Shown one piece after another: positions 52,601 to 60,325 of a stretch of DNA of 64,000 nt. This DNA comes from Deinococcus frigens DSM 12807. Its GTDB lineage: Bacteria; Deinococcota; Deinococci; Deinococcales; Deinococcaceae. A program made the translations under genes and the position numbers. Where the stretch lies: the NCBI RefSeq assembly GCF_000701425.1, contig NZ_JNIW01000010.1, positions 29,743 through 93,742 of the forward strand, written 5' to 3'. The notes below the pieces were generated by a model. The model was not told where the DNA came from. It was given only the letters and a program-made list of their open reading frames with translations, and did no database searches. Every line of letters starts with the position of its first letter. Positions within the stretch are counted from its first letter, which is position 1.

Positions 52601-52723
52601 AGGGCCGGGACCAGGGCCGGGACCAGGCTGCGGCTGGGGAGATGTGAACAACCCGCACGCCGCCAGCGAGAAGCTCAGAACCGTGACGGCGCTGACGCGC
52701 CCTAGCAGGGGATGGGTTTTCAT
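49604..52723 (-). CDS. Multidomain alpha-amylase lipoprotein (GH13)
   Basis: This 1039-residue protein has a lipoprotein signal (LSFSLAACG) and a Gly-Pro linker. The GH13 barrel carries the catalytic Asp in GLRIDTMKHV (~257), Glu in WSVGEVFDG (~285) and Asp in FVDNHDVKRF (~355). Next come an Fn3-like domain, a starch-binding-like module (VKVTFTVDARSQGNG through SGVYDFIEV), a carboxypeptidase-regulatory-like domain (EGRVTGAGGPLSGALVEATT) and a C-terminal carbohydrate-binding-like domain (YSIDGNLGDWTAP). It should degrade starch-type glucans at the cell surface. Confidence 0.93.
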   Translation of the reverse strand: MKTHPLLGRVSAVTVLSFSLAACGLFTSPQPQPGPGPGPGPGPAPQPGMARTWQDEVIYFAMTDRFANGSAANDNGLGRNAGDRADRTNPLAWHGGDFAGLKAKIEEGYFKRMGFTALWITPVVVQVPAIAGPKGGPNAGREFAGYHGYWAEDFFKTDPHLGSLDEYKSLIDAAHKNGLKVIQDVVVNHAGYGATLTKTKPEWFHTKDDCDAPDANKVTDCDLAGLPDFKQELPEVTAYLNSFIDYWRKNTAIDGLRIDTMKHVPDAYWKQFFAAGGAGDPAKIWSVGEVFDGNPAYLAHFMDDLGSPSVFDFALYFAISQQMSSAGGNLDRMADVFAQDGVYRDATRLTTFVDNHDVKRFVSEVTGKGGTPVQAAERLDMALSTLYFSRGTPSVWQGTEYAQPGLGDPYDYPLGQGNREDMDFGKLAGSTLDERLGALAAARARHRALTRGAQQELWRPNGGLPVLAYRRVISNVAGAAGQPVVFVVNGGDTPVDLSTLGAGGLPLLGTFGGGPLTEITGHASNLSVSGGKLTGTVPPRSTLAVTGMAGTGAGGTVNPSLPEVAALSARPGDSAVELTWTPSTDAGVSGYRIYARTDGGSERLLNFAPLPKDTAKYLAPGVTNDASTTFRVVTVDASGAESAGVTVSATPSSKNTVKVTFTVDARSQGNGPIELRRFDTGSQLKLPMTQEERGIWKTTVDLPLFREIKFKFGNDGPGAKNTGYEGPGQGDRSYFVGTAGNSYSGVYDFIEVPVPPAIEGRVTGAGGPLSGALVEATTANPDLNYALTFTDGSYTLFAPAGAQTLKASAVGFTEATRQATSPQMGADFVLIRQAIQPKYSIDGNLGDWTAPKVTVNSPAAGVFGADNNFLTLLADSDATYLYLAYTYTVAGNSAIVYLDTAPGGALKADNFEAWKRAATFSGGMGGVDAFVARYEGSGAEVRRVSSDTAVPLVNASDYRYAASGSLPAQTVELAIPWTALGLTGAPANGVNLVGGIFGGDGYGAGDIIPDAGSTPAGANTIGSDAEQRRATFTAPVNVK

Positions 52724-52732
52724 TTGACCTCT

Positions 52733-52761
52733 ATTGAAAGCTGATGGGCTTCAAATGTCAA
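52733..52761 (-). promoter_or_regulatory. Promoter of the amylase gene
   Basis: Minus strand: a perfect -35 TTGACA (52756-52761), 17 bp, and -10-like TTCAAT (52733-52738). The -10 is only 9 nt from the ATG, so the transcript would have almost no leader. Confidence 0.5.
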
Positions 52762-52847
52762 TGGCTGGGTCACTGGTCACGGCGAAATGCAGGCCGACTT
52801 TAGCGCAAGTGAGGGACGGGCAACGGTCCCCCCGGCCCCAGGCGGTT

Positions 52848-52853
52848 TACCCT
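52848..52853 (+). promoter_or_regulatory. -10 box of leaderless DUF427 gene
   Basis: TACCCT, 6 nt before the ATG at 52860. Confidence 0.55.
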
Positions 52854-52859
52854 GTGGGC

Positions 52860-53144
52860 ATGAAAGCCACCTGGAACGGAACCGTGATCGCGCAGTCGGA
52901 CCACACCGAAGTCGTGGAGGGCAACCACTATTTTCCGGCAGACAGCGTGAATCAGGCACTCCTGCGCCCCAGCGAAACGCATTCGGTCTGCCCCTGGAAG
53001 GGGACGGCCAGCTATTACACGCTGGAGGTGGACGGCAAGCGCAATCCCGACGCCGCGTGGTATTACCCGCAGCCCAAGGACGCCGCCACTCAGATCAGGG
53101 ACCATGTCGCCTTCTGGAAGGGCGTGGAGATCGCCGAGGGCTGA
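52860..53144 (+). CDS. DUF427 protein
   Basis: This 94-residue protein has the compact DUF427 pattern: WNGTVIAQSDHTEVVEGNHYFPADSV, then SVCPWKGTASYYTLEVDGK and AAWYYPQPKDAATQIRDHVAFWKGVEI. The family's CPWKG with the following YY is intact. The fold is a small beta barrel; the molecular role is not established. Monocistronic. Confidence 0.92.
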   Translation: MKATWNGTVIAQSDHTEVVEGNHYFPADSVNQALLRPSETHSVCPWKGTASYYTLEVDGKRNPDAAWYYPQPKDAATQIRDHVAFWKGVEIAEG

Positions 53145-53204
53145 GTCTCCTCCGCCTGTGCCACAGCTTCACCCAGGTTCACCCTGGAATGTCACCATGA
53201 AGCC

Positions 53205-54281
53205 ATGACCCACCCCTCTCCCGCCTCGCCGTTCCCGGAACTGCCCATCACCGACGCCGAGCTGGCCACGGCCCGGCGCGGAGTGGCCTTGCGGGGTGGG
53301 CGCATCATGGGCGGGCTGGGCGGGCTGGCCGCCCTCTCGGCGCTGTCCGGGCTGGCGGGCGTCTGGGCGCTGTGGCACAGTTTCAACGCTTTGCCCGGCT
53401 GGCTGGCCACACTGAGCGAATTGAGCGGCGGCGCCCTGCCCAATGTCGATGTCGCCGGGGTGGTCCCGGTCTGGACGCTGCCCGTCCTGCTGACCCTGAC
53501 CCTGCTGGGAACGGCGCTGTATGTGTGGGCCATGCTGGTGGCCCGGCAGACGGTGGGCGCGGCGCGCGACCAGACGCTGAACCCCAGCCCGGACCACGCC
53601 GCAGCGCTGGAACGCAGCGCCCGCACGGTGCGGCCCTGGATCGTGCTGGGGCAGATTGCGGCGGTCTTGCAGGTCCTGGTGCCGTTGCTGGTGCTGCCAG
53701 TGACCCTCGGTCTGGTGCGCCAGCTCGATCCGCAGACCTTTGCGGGCATGGGCTTCGGCGCGGCAGAAACCGGGGTCATGCTGCTGGGCGTGGTGGTCCA
53801 GAGCCTGCCCACCATCATCATCACCTGGCTGATCCTGGCCGCCATCCGGCGCTGGCTGGACGCGGTGGTGACGCGGGCGCGCGGGCCGGTGCCGGTGCGT
53901 CCCGCCGCGTGCGCCGTCGATCCGTGGCTGCTGTTCACGCTGGTCCTGCTGATCCTGGGGCTGGCCGCGCTGTTGCTGGGCGGCCTGAGCCTGCTGGCCG
54001 CTTCAGCGTTTGTGGGCGGCACCCCGCTGGACGCCCCGGACCTGGCCGCCCTGGGCGTGACCCCGGCTGGCCTGCGCGCCACCCTGCGACTCGGCGCGGC
54101 GGCCATGCTGCTCGGCGCAATCGCCTCTCTGCTGCTGACCCTGCTGATGGCCTGGTCACGCGGTTTTGCCACGGACGTGGCCACCGTGCTGGACGCTGGG
54201 TCGCCCGGTAGACCGGCGACTCTGGCAGGTGACCCCTGGAGCGGCCCAGTCCGGCGAGCGCAGGGCCGCGACCCGAATTGA
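53205..54281 (+). CDS. Integral membrane protein of unknown function
   Basis: This 358-residue protein has about six membrane helices (for example GGLAALSALSGLAGVWALW, LPVLLTLTLLGTALYVWAMLVA, AVLQVLVPLLVLPVTLGLV, TIIITWLILAAIRRWLDAVV, WLLFTLVLLILGLAALLLGGL, AAMLLGAIASLLLTLLMAW). The loops are short and no motif is recognised. It is convergent with the pseudokinase gene. The 207-bp gap after it shows no gene. Confidence 0.75.
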   Translation: MTHPSPASPFPELPITDAELATARRGVALRGGRIMGGLGGLAALSALSGLAGVWALWHSFNALPGWLATLSELSGGALPNVDVAGVVPVWTLPVLLTLTLLGTALYVWAMLVARQTVGAARDQTLNPSPDHAAALERSARTVRPWIVLGQIAAVLQVLVPLLVLPVTLGLVRQLDPQTFAGMGFGAAETGVMLLGVVVQSLPTIIITWLILAAIRRWLDAVVTRARGPVPVRPAACAVDPWLLFTLVLLILGLAALLLGGLSLLAASAFVGGTPLDAPDLAALGVTPAGLRATLRLGAAAMLLGAIASLLLTLLMAWSRGFATDVATVLDAGSPGRPATLAGDPWSGPVRRAQGRDPN

Positions 54282-54488
54282 GCGCGCGTGCAAGGCTAAG
54301 TTCGGCGTCTGCCTCTACCCCCACCAATGATTGGAGGTGGACAAGCTTTAAAGGCCACCTGCCCTATCCTGTCTCTCTTCCTATCGGTGTGCGGAGTGGA
54401 TGGTCACATGGGCGTGGGCTGCCCTGCCGCCTGACCACAGGGGGGATTCCGACGCTTTCCTTTACGCTCACGCGGCCCGGATCAACGG

Positions 54489-56012
54489 TCACGGCGATGT
54501 GCGCGGGACAGCAGTGGTAGCCACAACCTGGACCCCCCCGAAAACCACGTCTGGTGAGCCGGTGGCTGCTGCCGCGCCCACACCGCCGCTACTGGCGGCG
54601 GGAGCTGCGGGAGCGGCTCGCAGCGACCACCACAGGGCCGCGCCGAGCAGCACGATCAAGACGAGCACCAGCGGCAGCCAGCGCAGCGGCGGCGCGGCCT
54701 GCCGCTTCTTGGGAGCCGTGCGGACCACGCGCCAGGAGTCGTCCTCGTCCCAGCCGATCTTGATGGGCGTGAGATTGCGCGCCGACGTGGGCCGGCCAGC
54801 GGACGCGCCCCCGGGCAGCCGTTGGACCGCTGCTCCCACCTGTCCACCACCCGCCCGGCGCAGGGAGGCGGGCAGACGCTCGACCCGGCGCGTTTGCGGG
54901 CCAGACGTGGCGGTCACGCCCGCCGCTCCCCCACTCTCGGCCTGCCCCTCCGCAAAGCCCATCTGAAAAGGTTCGGGCACCGGCACGCCCAGCGCGGCCT
55001 GTTCGGCGGCCCTGGCGACCTCGCGCTGCTCCTCTTCCTGCTGGGCTTTCAGGCGGGCAGCCTTGCGGCCAGCGGCGGCCCGGCTGTCGACCATGGCCTG
55101 CTCGCGGCGCTCGTCGTTCTGGCGTTTGCGGCGCTCCTGGGGCGTCTCGGTCTGGCCCACCGGCGCGTTGGAAAAAGGAGAGGTGGCCGAGGGTTGAGCC
55201 TGTTCTGGCACGGCGTTCCCAGATTCGGCAGACGCGGGCGGAGTCGTGAGAACCACGATGTTTGCCGCCGTATCCAGCTCTGGCTGGAGGACCGTCTCAT
55301 CTGATCGGTCCGGCGAAATCTCAGACGCCGTTGCAAGCGGCCCGGAAGAGTCAGGCTGGACTGTCACGTCTTGCTGCGCGGTCTGTGTCCCGGCCCTGGA
55401 CGCCTCCAGCACAGTCGATTGATCCGGGACTGGGGTCAGTGACACCTCCTGCCCCGCCGCATCACCCGTGATCAACGCCAGCGCCTCGCCTGCGTTCAGG
55501 GAGCCGGGGCGGTCGAGCAGGGGACGCAGGGCACCGGGCAGCCCGCCCAGCGCCTGCAAGGTGAGGACCAGGTCGCTCAGGTCTCCCTCGGGAGTGGCGT
55601 ACTCCCCCCAGGGCAGGCCCGCCCCCGCCAGCGCCACCCCGCCGTCATAATTCCAGAGTTGCGCCCGGCTGACGCCCCCGTGCGCCAGTCCGTGGGCGTG
55701 CAACGCACTCAGGGCCGCCAGTGCGCCGCGCGCGGTGAGCAGCGGGTCCTGGGCGGGGTGGGCCAGAAGTGGCAACTCGGTCACCAGATACGCATGCTCG
55801 CCGTCCATTCCGCTGTCCACCACCGGCAGCAGGTCAGGCGAGGACGGCACTTCGGGCAGGCCCTGGGCGTGGGGCAAAACATGCAGCAGCACCGGAATTC
55901 CTGTCAGCCGGTCGGTGGCCCGCAACGTTTGAATGGGGCTGTCAGCCGCCGCCACACCATCCGCCGGGGGAGGCAGGGTCTGAACTGCCACGTAAGGGCC
56001 AATGGGCTTCAC
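54489..56012 (-). CDS. Membrane-anchored Ser/Thr pseudokinase
   Basis: This 507-residue protein begins with a kinase-like fold: GPYVAVQTLPPP, TDRLTGIPVLLHVLPHA, HAYLVTELPLLAHP, ALSALHAHGLAHGGVSRAQLWNYDGGVALAGAGL and DLSDLVLTLQALGG. The catalytic HRD..N is replaced by HGGVSRAQL, DFG is absent (LAGAGL) and there is no VAIK lysine, so phosphotransfer is unlikely. Residues 180-430 are disordered with a charged coiled coil (RRKRQNDERREQAM...RLKAQQEEEQREVARAAEQ). A membrane helix lies near residue 460 (LPLVLVLIVLLGAALWWSL). It starts at GTG. A scaffold or sensor role is inferred. Confidence 0.68.
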   Translation of the reverse strand: MKPIGPYVAVQTLPPPADGVAAADSPIQTLRATDRLTGIPVLLHVLPHAQGLPEVPSSPDLLPVVDSGMDGEHAYLVTELPLLAHPAQDPLLTARGALAALSALHAHGLAHGGVSRAQLWNYDGGVALAGAGLPWGEYATPEGDLSDLVLTLQALGGLPGALRPLLDRPGSLNAGEALALITGDAAGQEVSLTPVPDQSTVLEASRAGTQTAQQDVTVQPDSSGPLATASEISPDRSDETVLQPELDTAANIVVLTTPPASAESGNAVPEQAQPSATSPFSNAPVGQTETPQERRKRQNDERREQAMVDSRAAAGRKAARLKAQQEEEQREVARAAEQAALGVPVPEPFQMGFAEGQAESGGAAGVTATSGPQTRRVERLPASLRRAGGGQVGAAVQRLPGGASAGRPTSARNLTPIKIGWDEDDSWRVVRTAPKKRQAAPPLRWLPLVLVLIVLLGAALWWSLRAAPAAPAASSGGVGAAAATGSPDVVFGGVQVVATTAVPRTSP

Positions 56013-56019
56013 GCGGCCC

Positions 56020-56025
56020 AGTATA
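56020..56025 (-). promoter_or_regulatory. -10 box of leaderless pseudokinase gene
   Basis: TATACT on the minus strand, 7 nt before the GTG at 56012. It supports the GTG start. Confidence 0.6.
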
Positions 56026-56211
56026 AACGGCCCGGTCTGAATTGGACGGCCAGAGTACGGGACCCGCAGAGACCGTGAAACGCAACGTCGCCCAGCCGCG
56101 AACAGCCGGACCCGCCCGTTGCCGCCTCGCCAAATACGGCGGCGGCGACGGGGCGCGGGTGTGCGAGCTGCTGGCCGCGTGGCCTCTGCGGCACCGCGCG
56201 GTGGATGGGCG

Positions 56212-58737
56212 TTAAACGCCCCGCCGTCTGGTCCCCTTCATGGGCGCGTGGGTCCACGGGTCATCCGGCCAGGGGTGCTTGGGGTAGCGGCCCCGCAGGT
56301 CCCTGCGAACCTCGAAATACGACGAGTTCCAGAAACTCCGCAGGTCCTGCGTGACTTGCACGGGCCGCCCGGCGGGCGACAGCAGATGCAGCAGCACAGG
56401 GGTGCGGCCCCCGTTGACGGCAGGCGTGTCGGCCAGCCCGAACAGCTCCTGCAACTTGACGGCCAGGATGGGGGATGAGCCGTCTGCGCGGTACTCCAGG
56501 CGAATGCGGCTGCCGGTGGGCACGGTCAGGTGGGTGGGGGCAAGGTCTTCGAGTTGCTGCGGCTGCGGCCACGCCAGCAGCGCCTGAAGCGCGGGCAGGA
56601 GGTTGATCCGGCCCAGGTCCTCCCGCGTGCGCGCCGTGCCCAGAAAGGGGCCGAGCCACTGTTCCAGCGTGCCCAGCAGCGCCGCACCGGACAGATCGGG
56701 CCAGTGGCCTTCGGGGTGCCAGTGGCGCAGCGATTCCACGCGGGCGCGCCACGCCCCGGCCCCGTGGGAGAAGGTCAGGAGGTGCAGGCCCCCCTCGCGG
56801 ATGGCCCCGGCCAGCGCGTCCAGCCGCAACCCGGCGGGCAAGTCCCCGAGGGGGCAGGTTTCGAGGACCAGCGCCCCCACCCGCCGTTCACGCTGGGCCA
56901 GCAGGGTGCCGGTGCGGGTGTCCCAGCGCACGGCCTCAGTCCATGCGGCGCGGGCTTCAAGAACAGCGCGGGCCAGCGGCGCGGCCAGGTAGATGCGGCC
57001 CTCGGCGTTGTTCGGGTTCATGGCGCGGGCGTCCAGGTGGGCCACCGCCAGCGCCTCCGCCCCGGCCAGGGCGTCGCCTTCCGGCAGGGCCACACCCTGA
57101 CCGCCCGCCAGCAGGAAGCGGCCCCGCACGCCGCCGGGCAGCGCCTCGCGCGACAGGGCCAGGCGTTCGGGGTAGGCCAGGGCGATGAGTGCGCCCAGAT
57201 CGCAGGGATCGGGTTCAGCATTGTCCGGCCCCACGCCCAGCAAGCCGCGCCACTGCCTGGACAGCCGCTCAACGCGTTCCAGCACGGCTGGGTCTCCCCT
57301 GCCGCTGCGTCCGCCCCGCCACGTTCCCCCCCTCCAATAGCGCAACGCTTCCACCCGCTCAGTCAAGTCCGCGCCGGAGCCGGGGGGCAGCGGATCGCGT
57401 TCCTCCAGCAGCGCAGCCAGATCGGCAGCCAGCGGTCCCAGCCCGGCCTCCGCCCCGCCGGTCAGCAGGTGGGCCAGGCGCGGGTGGGTGGGAAACTCCA
57501 GCAAGCGCTGGCCTTCCGGGGTGACGCGGCCCGTGTCGTCAAGGGCACCCAGACCGCGCAGCAGCGCGCGGGCCGTCTCCACGCGGGGGGCGGGCGGCGG
57601 GTCCAGCCACGCTAACCCAGCGGGGTCCGGCGCACCCCAGGCGGCCAGCTCCAGCACCAGCGGCGCGAGGTCCGCCTCCAGCACCTCCGGGGGGCGGGCG
57701 GGGGGCAGCAGGGGCTGCGTGCGCTCCGGCCACAGGCGGTAAACCACGCCCGGCGCGGTGCGGCCCGCGCGCCCGGCCCGCTGCGCGGCGCTGTCGCGGG
57801 TCACGCGGCCCGTGACCATCCGGGTCAGGCCGCTGGCCGGGTCGAACGCCTGGGTCCGGCTCTGCCCGCCGTCCACCACCACCCGCACGCCGTCGATGGT
57901 CAGCGAGGTCTCGGCAATGCTCGTCGCCAGCACCACCTTGCGCCGCCCGCCCGGACCAGGCAGAAGGGCGCGGCGCTGCTCCTGCACGCTCAGATCGCCG
58001 TACAGCGGCAGCACCAGCGCATCGGTGTCGGCCAGTTGCGCGGCAGCCCCACGAATCTCGCGCACACCGGGCAGGAAGGCGAGCACGTCGCCCTCGTCTT
58101 CTTCCAGGGCCTGCCTAATTTTGCGGGCCACGGCGTCCTCCACGCGGCCCACAGGCTCGGCGGCCAAGTAACGCACCTCGACCGGGTGGGCGCGGCCCAC
58201 GCTTTCTACCAGCGGCGCACCCAGGCGGGCGGGCAGGTCCGGGTCCAGGGTGGCGCTCATGACCAGCACGCGCAGGTCGCCCCGCAATGCGCCCTGCACC
58301 TCGCGCAGCAGGGCCAGCGCCAGATCGGCGTTCAGGCTGCGTTCGTGGAACTCGTCCAGAATGACCAGGCCCACACCCGCCAGCTCCGGGTCACGCTGGA
58401 GGCGGCGGGTCAGGATGCCTTCGGTGACGACTTCCAGGCGGGTCTGCTGGGACACCCGCGACTCAAAACGCACGCGGTAACCCACCGTCTCCCCCACCTT
58501 CTCGCCCAGGCCCTCGGCCAGCCGCGAGGCCACCGCCCGCGCCGCCACCCGCCGGGGCTGAAGCATGATAATGGACTGCCCGGCCAGCCAGTCCTCGTTC
58601 AGCAGGTCCAGCGGCAGCGCCGTACTCTTGCCCGCGCCAGGCGGGGCCTGAACCACCACCAGCGGATGCGCCGCCAGGGCCGCCCGCACCGCCGGGATGA
58701 CCTCGGCGATGGGCAGGGTGGGCGGCTGGGCGGGCAT
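56212..58737 (-). CDS. hrpB: ATP-dependent RNA helicase HrpB
   Basis: This 841-residue DEAH-type helicase has Walker A VQAPPGAGKSTALPL (about residues 27-41), RRVAARAVASRLAE, the DEFH box in VILDEFHERSLNADLAL, VLVMSATLD and QRAGRAGRTAPGVVYRLW. The HrpB-specific C-terminal region follows, ending RYPKHPWPDDPWTHAP, which is diagnostic. The ATG at 58737 follows a TACACT box by 7 nt. The frame is open upstream into a MITE-like element and should not be extended. Its cellular role is poorly known. Confidence 0.94.
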   Translation of the reverse strand: MPAQPPTLPIAEVIPAVRAALAAHPLVVVQAPPGAGKSTALPLDLLNEDWLAGQSIIMLQPRRVAARAVASRLAEGLGEKVGETVGYRVRFESRVSQQTRLEVVTEGILTRRLQRDPELAGVGLVILDEFHERSLNADLALALLREVQGALRGDLRVLVMSATLDPDLPARLGAPLVESVGRAHPVEVRYLAAEPVGRVEDAVARKIRQALEEDEGDVLAFLPGVREIRGAAAQLADTDALVLPLYGDLSVQEQRRALLPGPGGRRKVVLATSIAETSLTIDGVRVVVDGGQSRTQAFDPASGLTRMVTGRVTRDSAAQRAGRAGRTAPGVVYRLWPERTQPLLPPARPPEVLEADLAPLVLELAAWGAPDPAGLAWLDPPPAPRVETARALLRGLGALDDTGRVTPEGQRLLEFPTHPRLAHLLTGGAEAGLGPLAADLAALLEERDPLPPGSGADLTERVEALRYWRGGTWRGGRSGRGDPAVLERVERLSRQWRGLLGVGPDNAEPDPCDLGALIALAYPERLALSREALPGGVRGRFLLAGGQGVALPEGDALAGAEALAVAHLDARAMNPNNAEGRIYLAAPLARAVLEARAAWTEAVRWDTRTGTLLAQRERRVGALVLETCPLGDLPAGLRLDALAGAIREGGLHLLTFSHGAGAWRARVESLRHWHPEGHWPDLSGAALLGTLEQWLGPFLGTARTREDLGRINLLPALQALLAWPQPQQLEDLAPTHLTVPTGSRIRLEYRADGSSPILAVKLQELFGLADTPAVNGGRTPVLLHLLSPAGRPVQVTQDLRSFWNSSYFEVRRDLRGRYPKHPWPDDPWTHAPMKGTRRRGV

Positions 58738-58744
58738 GGGGGGC

Positions 58745-58750
58745 AGTGTA
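58745..58750 (-). promoter_or_regulatory. -10 box of leaderless hrpB
   Basis: TACACT on the minus strand, 7 nt before the ATG at 58737. Confidence 0.55.
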
Positions 58751-58780
58751 GACGGTGGATGGCCGATGGAGAAACGCTTG

Positions 58781-58964
58781 GAGCATTTGTCCGAATTACA
58801 GCATCGGGAAAAGAGACTCCCAATGCTTCCATCCTCTCCTGCGGAGCTGTGCCAGTCCCAAATGCTCGGCAAAATTCACTCACTGTCTTGGGCAGAACAG
58901 ACGCCCATGAGGACGCTTACCCGCCCGTTCGGTCAAAAGTGAAGAACTCTTTTGACAAATGCTC
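58781..58964. mobile_element. MITE-like element with 11-bp terminal inverted repeats
   Basis: Perfect terminal inverted repeats, GAGCATTTGTC (58781-58791) and GACAAATGCTC (58954-58964), bound a 184-bp AT-richer segment with no coding sequence. An internal hairpin GTCAAAAG (58932-58939) / CTTTTGAC (58949-58956) adjoins the right end. No clear target duplication was seen. The right end overlaps the first base of the MBL gene's stop codon, so the insertion probably shaped that gene's 3' end. Confidence 0.6.
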
Positions 58965-59626
58965 TAGGAGATTTCCTGAGTCTCAGCTCTCCTGCCGCCC
59001 CGCCCGTCGCCGCACCTGCTCGGCGTCAGCGGACCGCCGTGACCGGGCAAGACGGCGCGCAGGTCCATGTCCGCCATCCGTTGCAGGGTCTGACGGGCCT
59101 GGGCGTGATCGGCGTTGTAGGCGGCTTTGGGCAGGTGTGCGCCGTCCCTGCCCCCGATCACGGCGTCGGCGGCCACCAGCACGCCGTCCATCAGCACGCC
59201 GATCTGTCCGGGAGTGTGGCCGGGCAGCGCCACGACTTCCCAGCCCAGCACTACCTCGCCGGGGTGGACCGCGTGCAGGGCGTCGGCGGCCACCTTGGGG
59301 TGCGCCCGTGACACCATGCGCCCAATTTCCGGGCGGCCCGCCGGGTACGGCAGATCGTGAACCACGCCGGTCAACTGCGGATGCTCCAGCAGCGGAAGGC
59401 CGCGCCGGGCCGCCCGCCATGCGCCGCCGGAGTGGTCCACATGGGCGTGGGTCAGCAGCACCGCGCCGGGCGCAAAGTCGCGCAGCATCCGGTCAAAGCG
59501 GGCCGAGTAGGGCCACGCCCCCGCGTCTACCAGCAGGCGGCCCAGTGGGCTGCTGAGCAAATACACATTGGCATACAGGTTGTGAATACGGACATTTGGG
59601 ATGGGCGTGGTCACTGGCGCGATCAT
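58964..59626 (-). CDS. Metallo-beta-lactamase-fold hydrolase
   Basis: This 220-residue protein has the di-zinc motif THAHVDHSGG (about residues 59-68), PGHTPGQIGVLMDG, VAADAVIG and the final His in VLPGHGGPLT. It is a glyoxalase II-like MBL hydrolase of unknown substrate. The last ~20 residues (SRCGDGRGGRRAETQEIS) are not conserved in character, and the stop codon abuts the MITE-like element, so the native C-terminus may be lost. Divergent from the AhpD-like gene. Confidence 0.88.
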   Translation of the reverse strand: MIAPVTTPIPNVRIHNLYANVYLLSSPLGRLLVDAGAWPYSARFDRMLRDFAPGAVLLTHAHVDHSGGAWRAARRGLPLLEHPQLTGVVHDLPYPAGRPEIGRMVSRAHPKVAADALHAVHPGEVVLGWEVVALPGHTPGQIGVLMDGVLVAADAVIGGRDGAHLPKAAYNADHAQARQTLQRMADMDLRAVLPGHGGPLTPSRCGDGRGGRRAETQEIS

Positions 59627-59658
59627 TTCATGGCGTGGGGCCTTAAGCTGTAAGCCTC

Positions 59659-60222
59659 ATGAATAAAATCTCCTGGCTGGCCGTGCCGACGAGTGAGGAC
59701 GCGCACGAGGGCGTCCGCAAACTGTGGAACAAGGCGGAGGCGAATCTGGGCTTCGTTCCCAACGTCTTCCGGGCGCAGGCGCTGAATGGCGAACAGTTCC
59801 TGGCGTGGTGGAACTCCTTTAACCTGCTGGTCAACAAGGCGGGTTACCTGAGCAACGCCGAGCGCGAGATGATGGCGGTGGTGGTCAGCGGCATCAACCG
59901 CTGCGTGTACTGCGCGGTCTCGCACGGCGCGGCGCTGCGGGACTCCGGGATGGACGCGCAGCAGGCCGATACGGTGGCCGTCAACTGGCGACACGCCGAT
60001 CTGTCCGCGCGCCAGGCCGCCCTGTGCGCCTTCGCCGAGAAGCTGACCCTGCACCCCGCCGAGATGGCCGAGTCCGATCTGACGCCGTTGCGCGGGGCGG
60101 GCCTGGACGACGCCCAGATTCTGGAGGCCGTGCAGGTGATCGGCATGTTCAACATGACCAACCGCGTGAGCAGCGCTCTGGGCTTTATCCCGAACGCGGA
60201 GTATCACGCGCAGGGGCGGTAA
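59659..60222 (+). CDS. AhpD-like peroxidase-related protein (carboxymuconolactone decarboxylase fold)
   Basis: This 187-residue helical protein has the AhpD-type redox motif CVYCAVSHG (CxxC plus His) after VVVSGINR, preceded by the family start [32 protein letters not shown]. It ends with [18 protein letters not shown]. These features mark the uncharacterised peroxidase-related family, with alkylhydroperoxidase-like activity likely. Monocistronic. Confidence 0.9.
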   Translation: MNKISWLAVPTSEDAHEGVRKLWNKAEANLGFVPNVFRAQALNGEQFLAWWNSFNLLVNKAGYLSNAEREMMAVVVSGINRCVYCAVSHGAALRDSGMDAQQADTVAVNWRHADLSARQAALCAFAEKLTLHPAEMAESDLTPLRGAGLDDAQILEAVQVIGMFNMTNRVSSALGFIPNAEYHAQGR

Positions 60223-60239
60223 AGCAGGGGCCGAACAGT

Positions 60240-60285
60240 TGAACCGCTGAACAGCCACAAATGATCGCGGCGTTTCAGCGGTTCA
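60240..60285. terminator. Bidirectional hairpin between convergent genes
   Basis: A 12-bp perfect inverted repeat TGAACCGCTGAA / TTCAGCGGTTCA with a 22-nt loop, placed between the AhpD-like gene and the convergent exported-protein gene. It may terminate both. Confidence 0.5.
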
Positions 60286-60325
60286 GCGGTTGGACCTTCA
60301 GATGGTGAGACGGGCCGCCAGAGCT

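Noticed and set aside
56075..56215. 46-codon plus-strand frame between the pseudokinase and hrpB
   Set aside because: It starts at GTG without a ribosome site or TANNNT box, is Arg/Ala-rich like noncoding GC-rich DNA here, and overlaps the hrpB 3' end.
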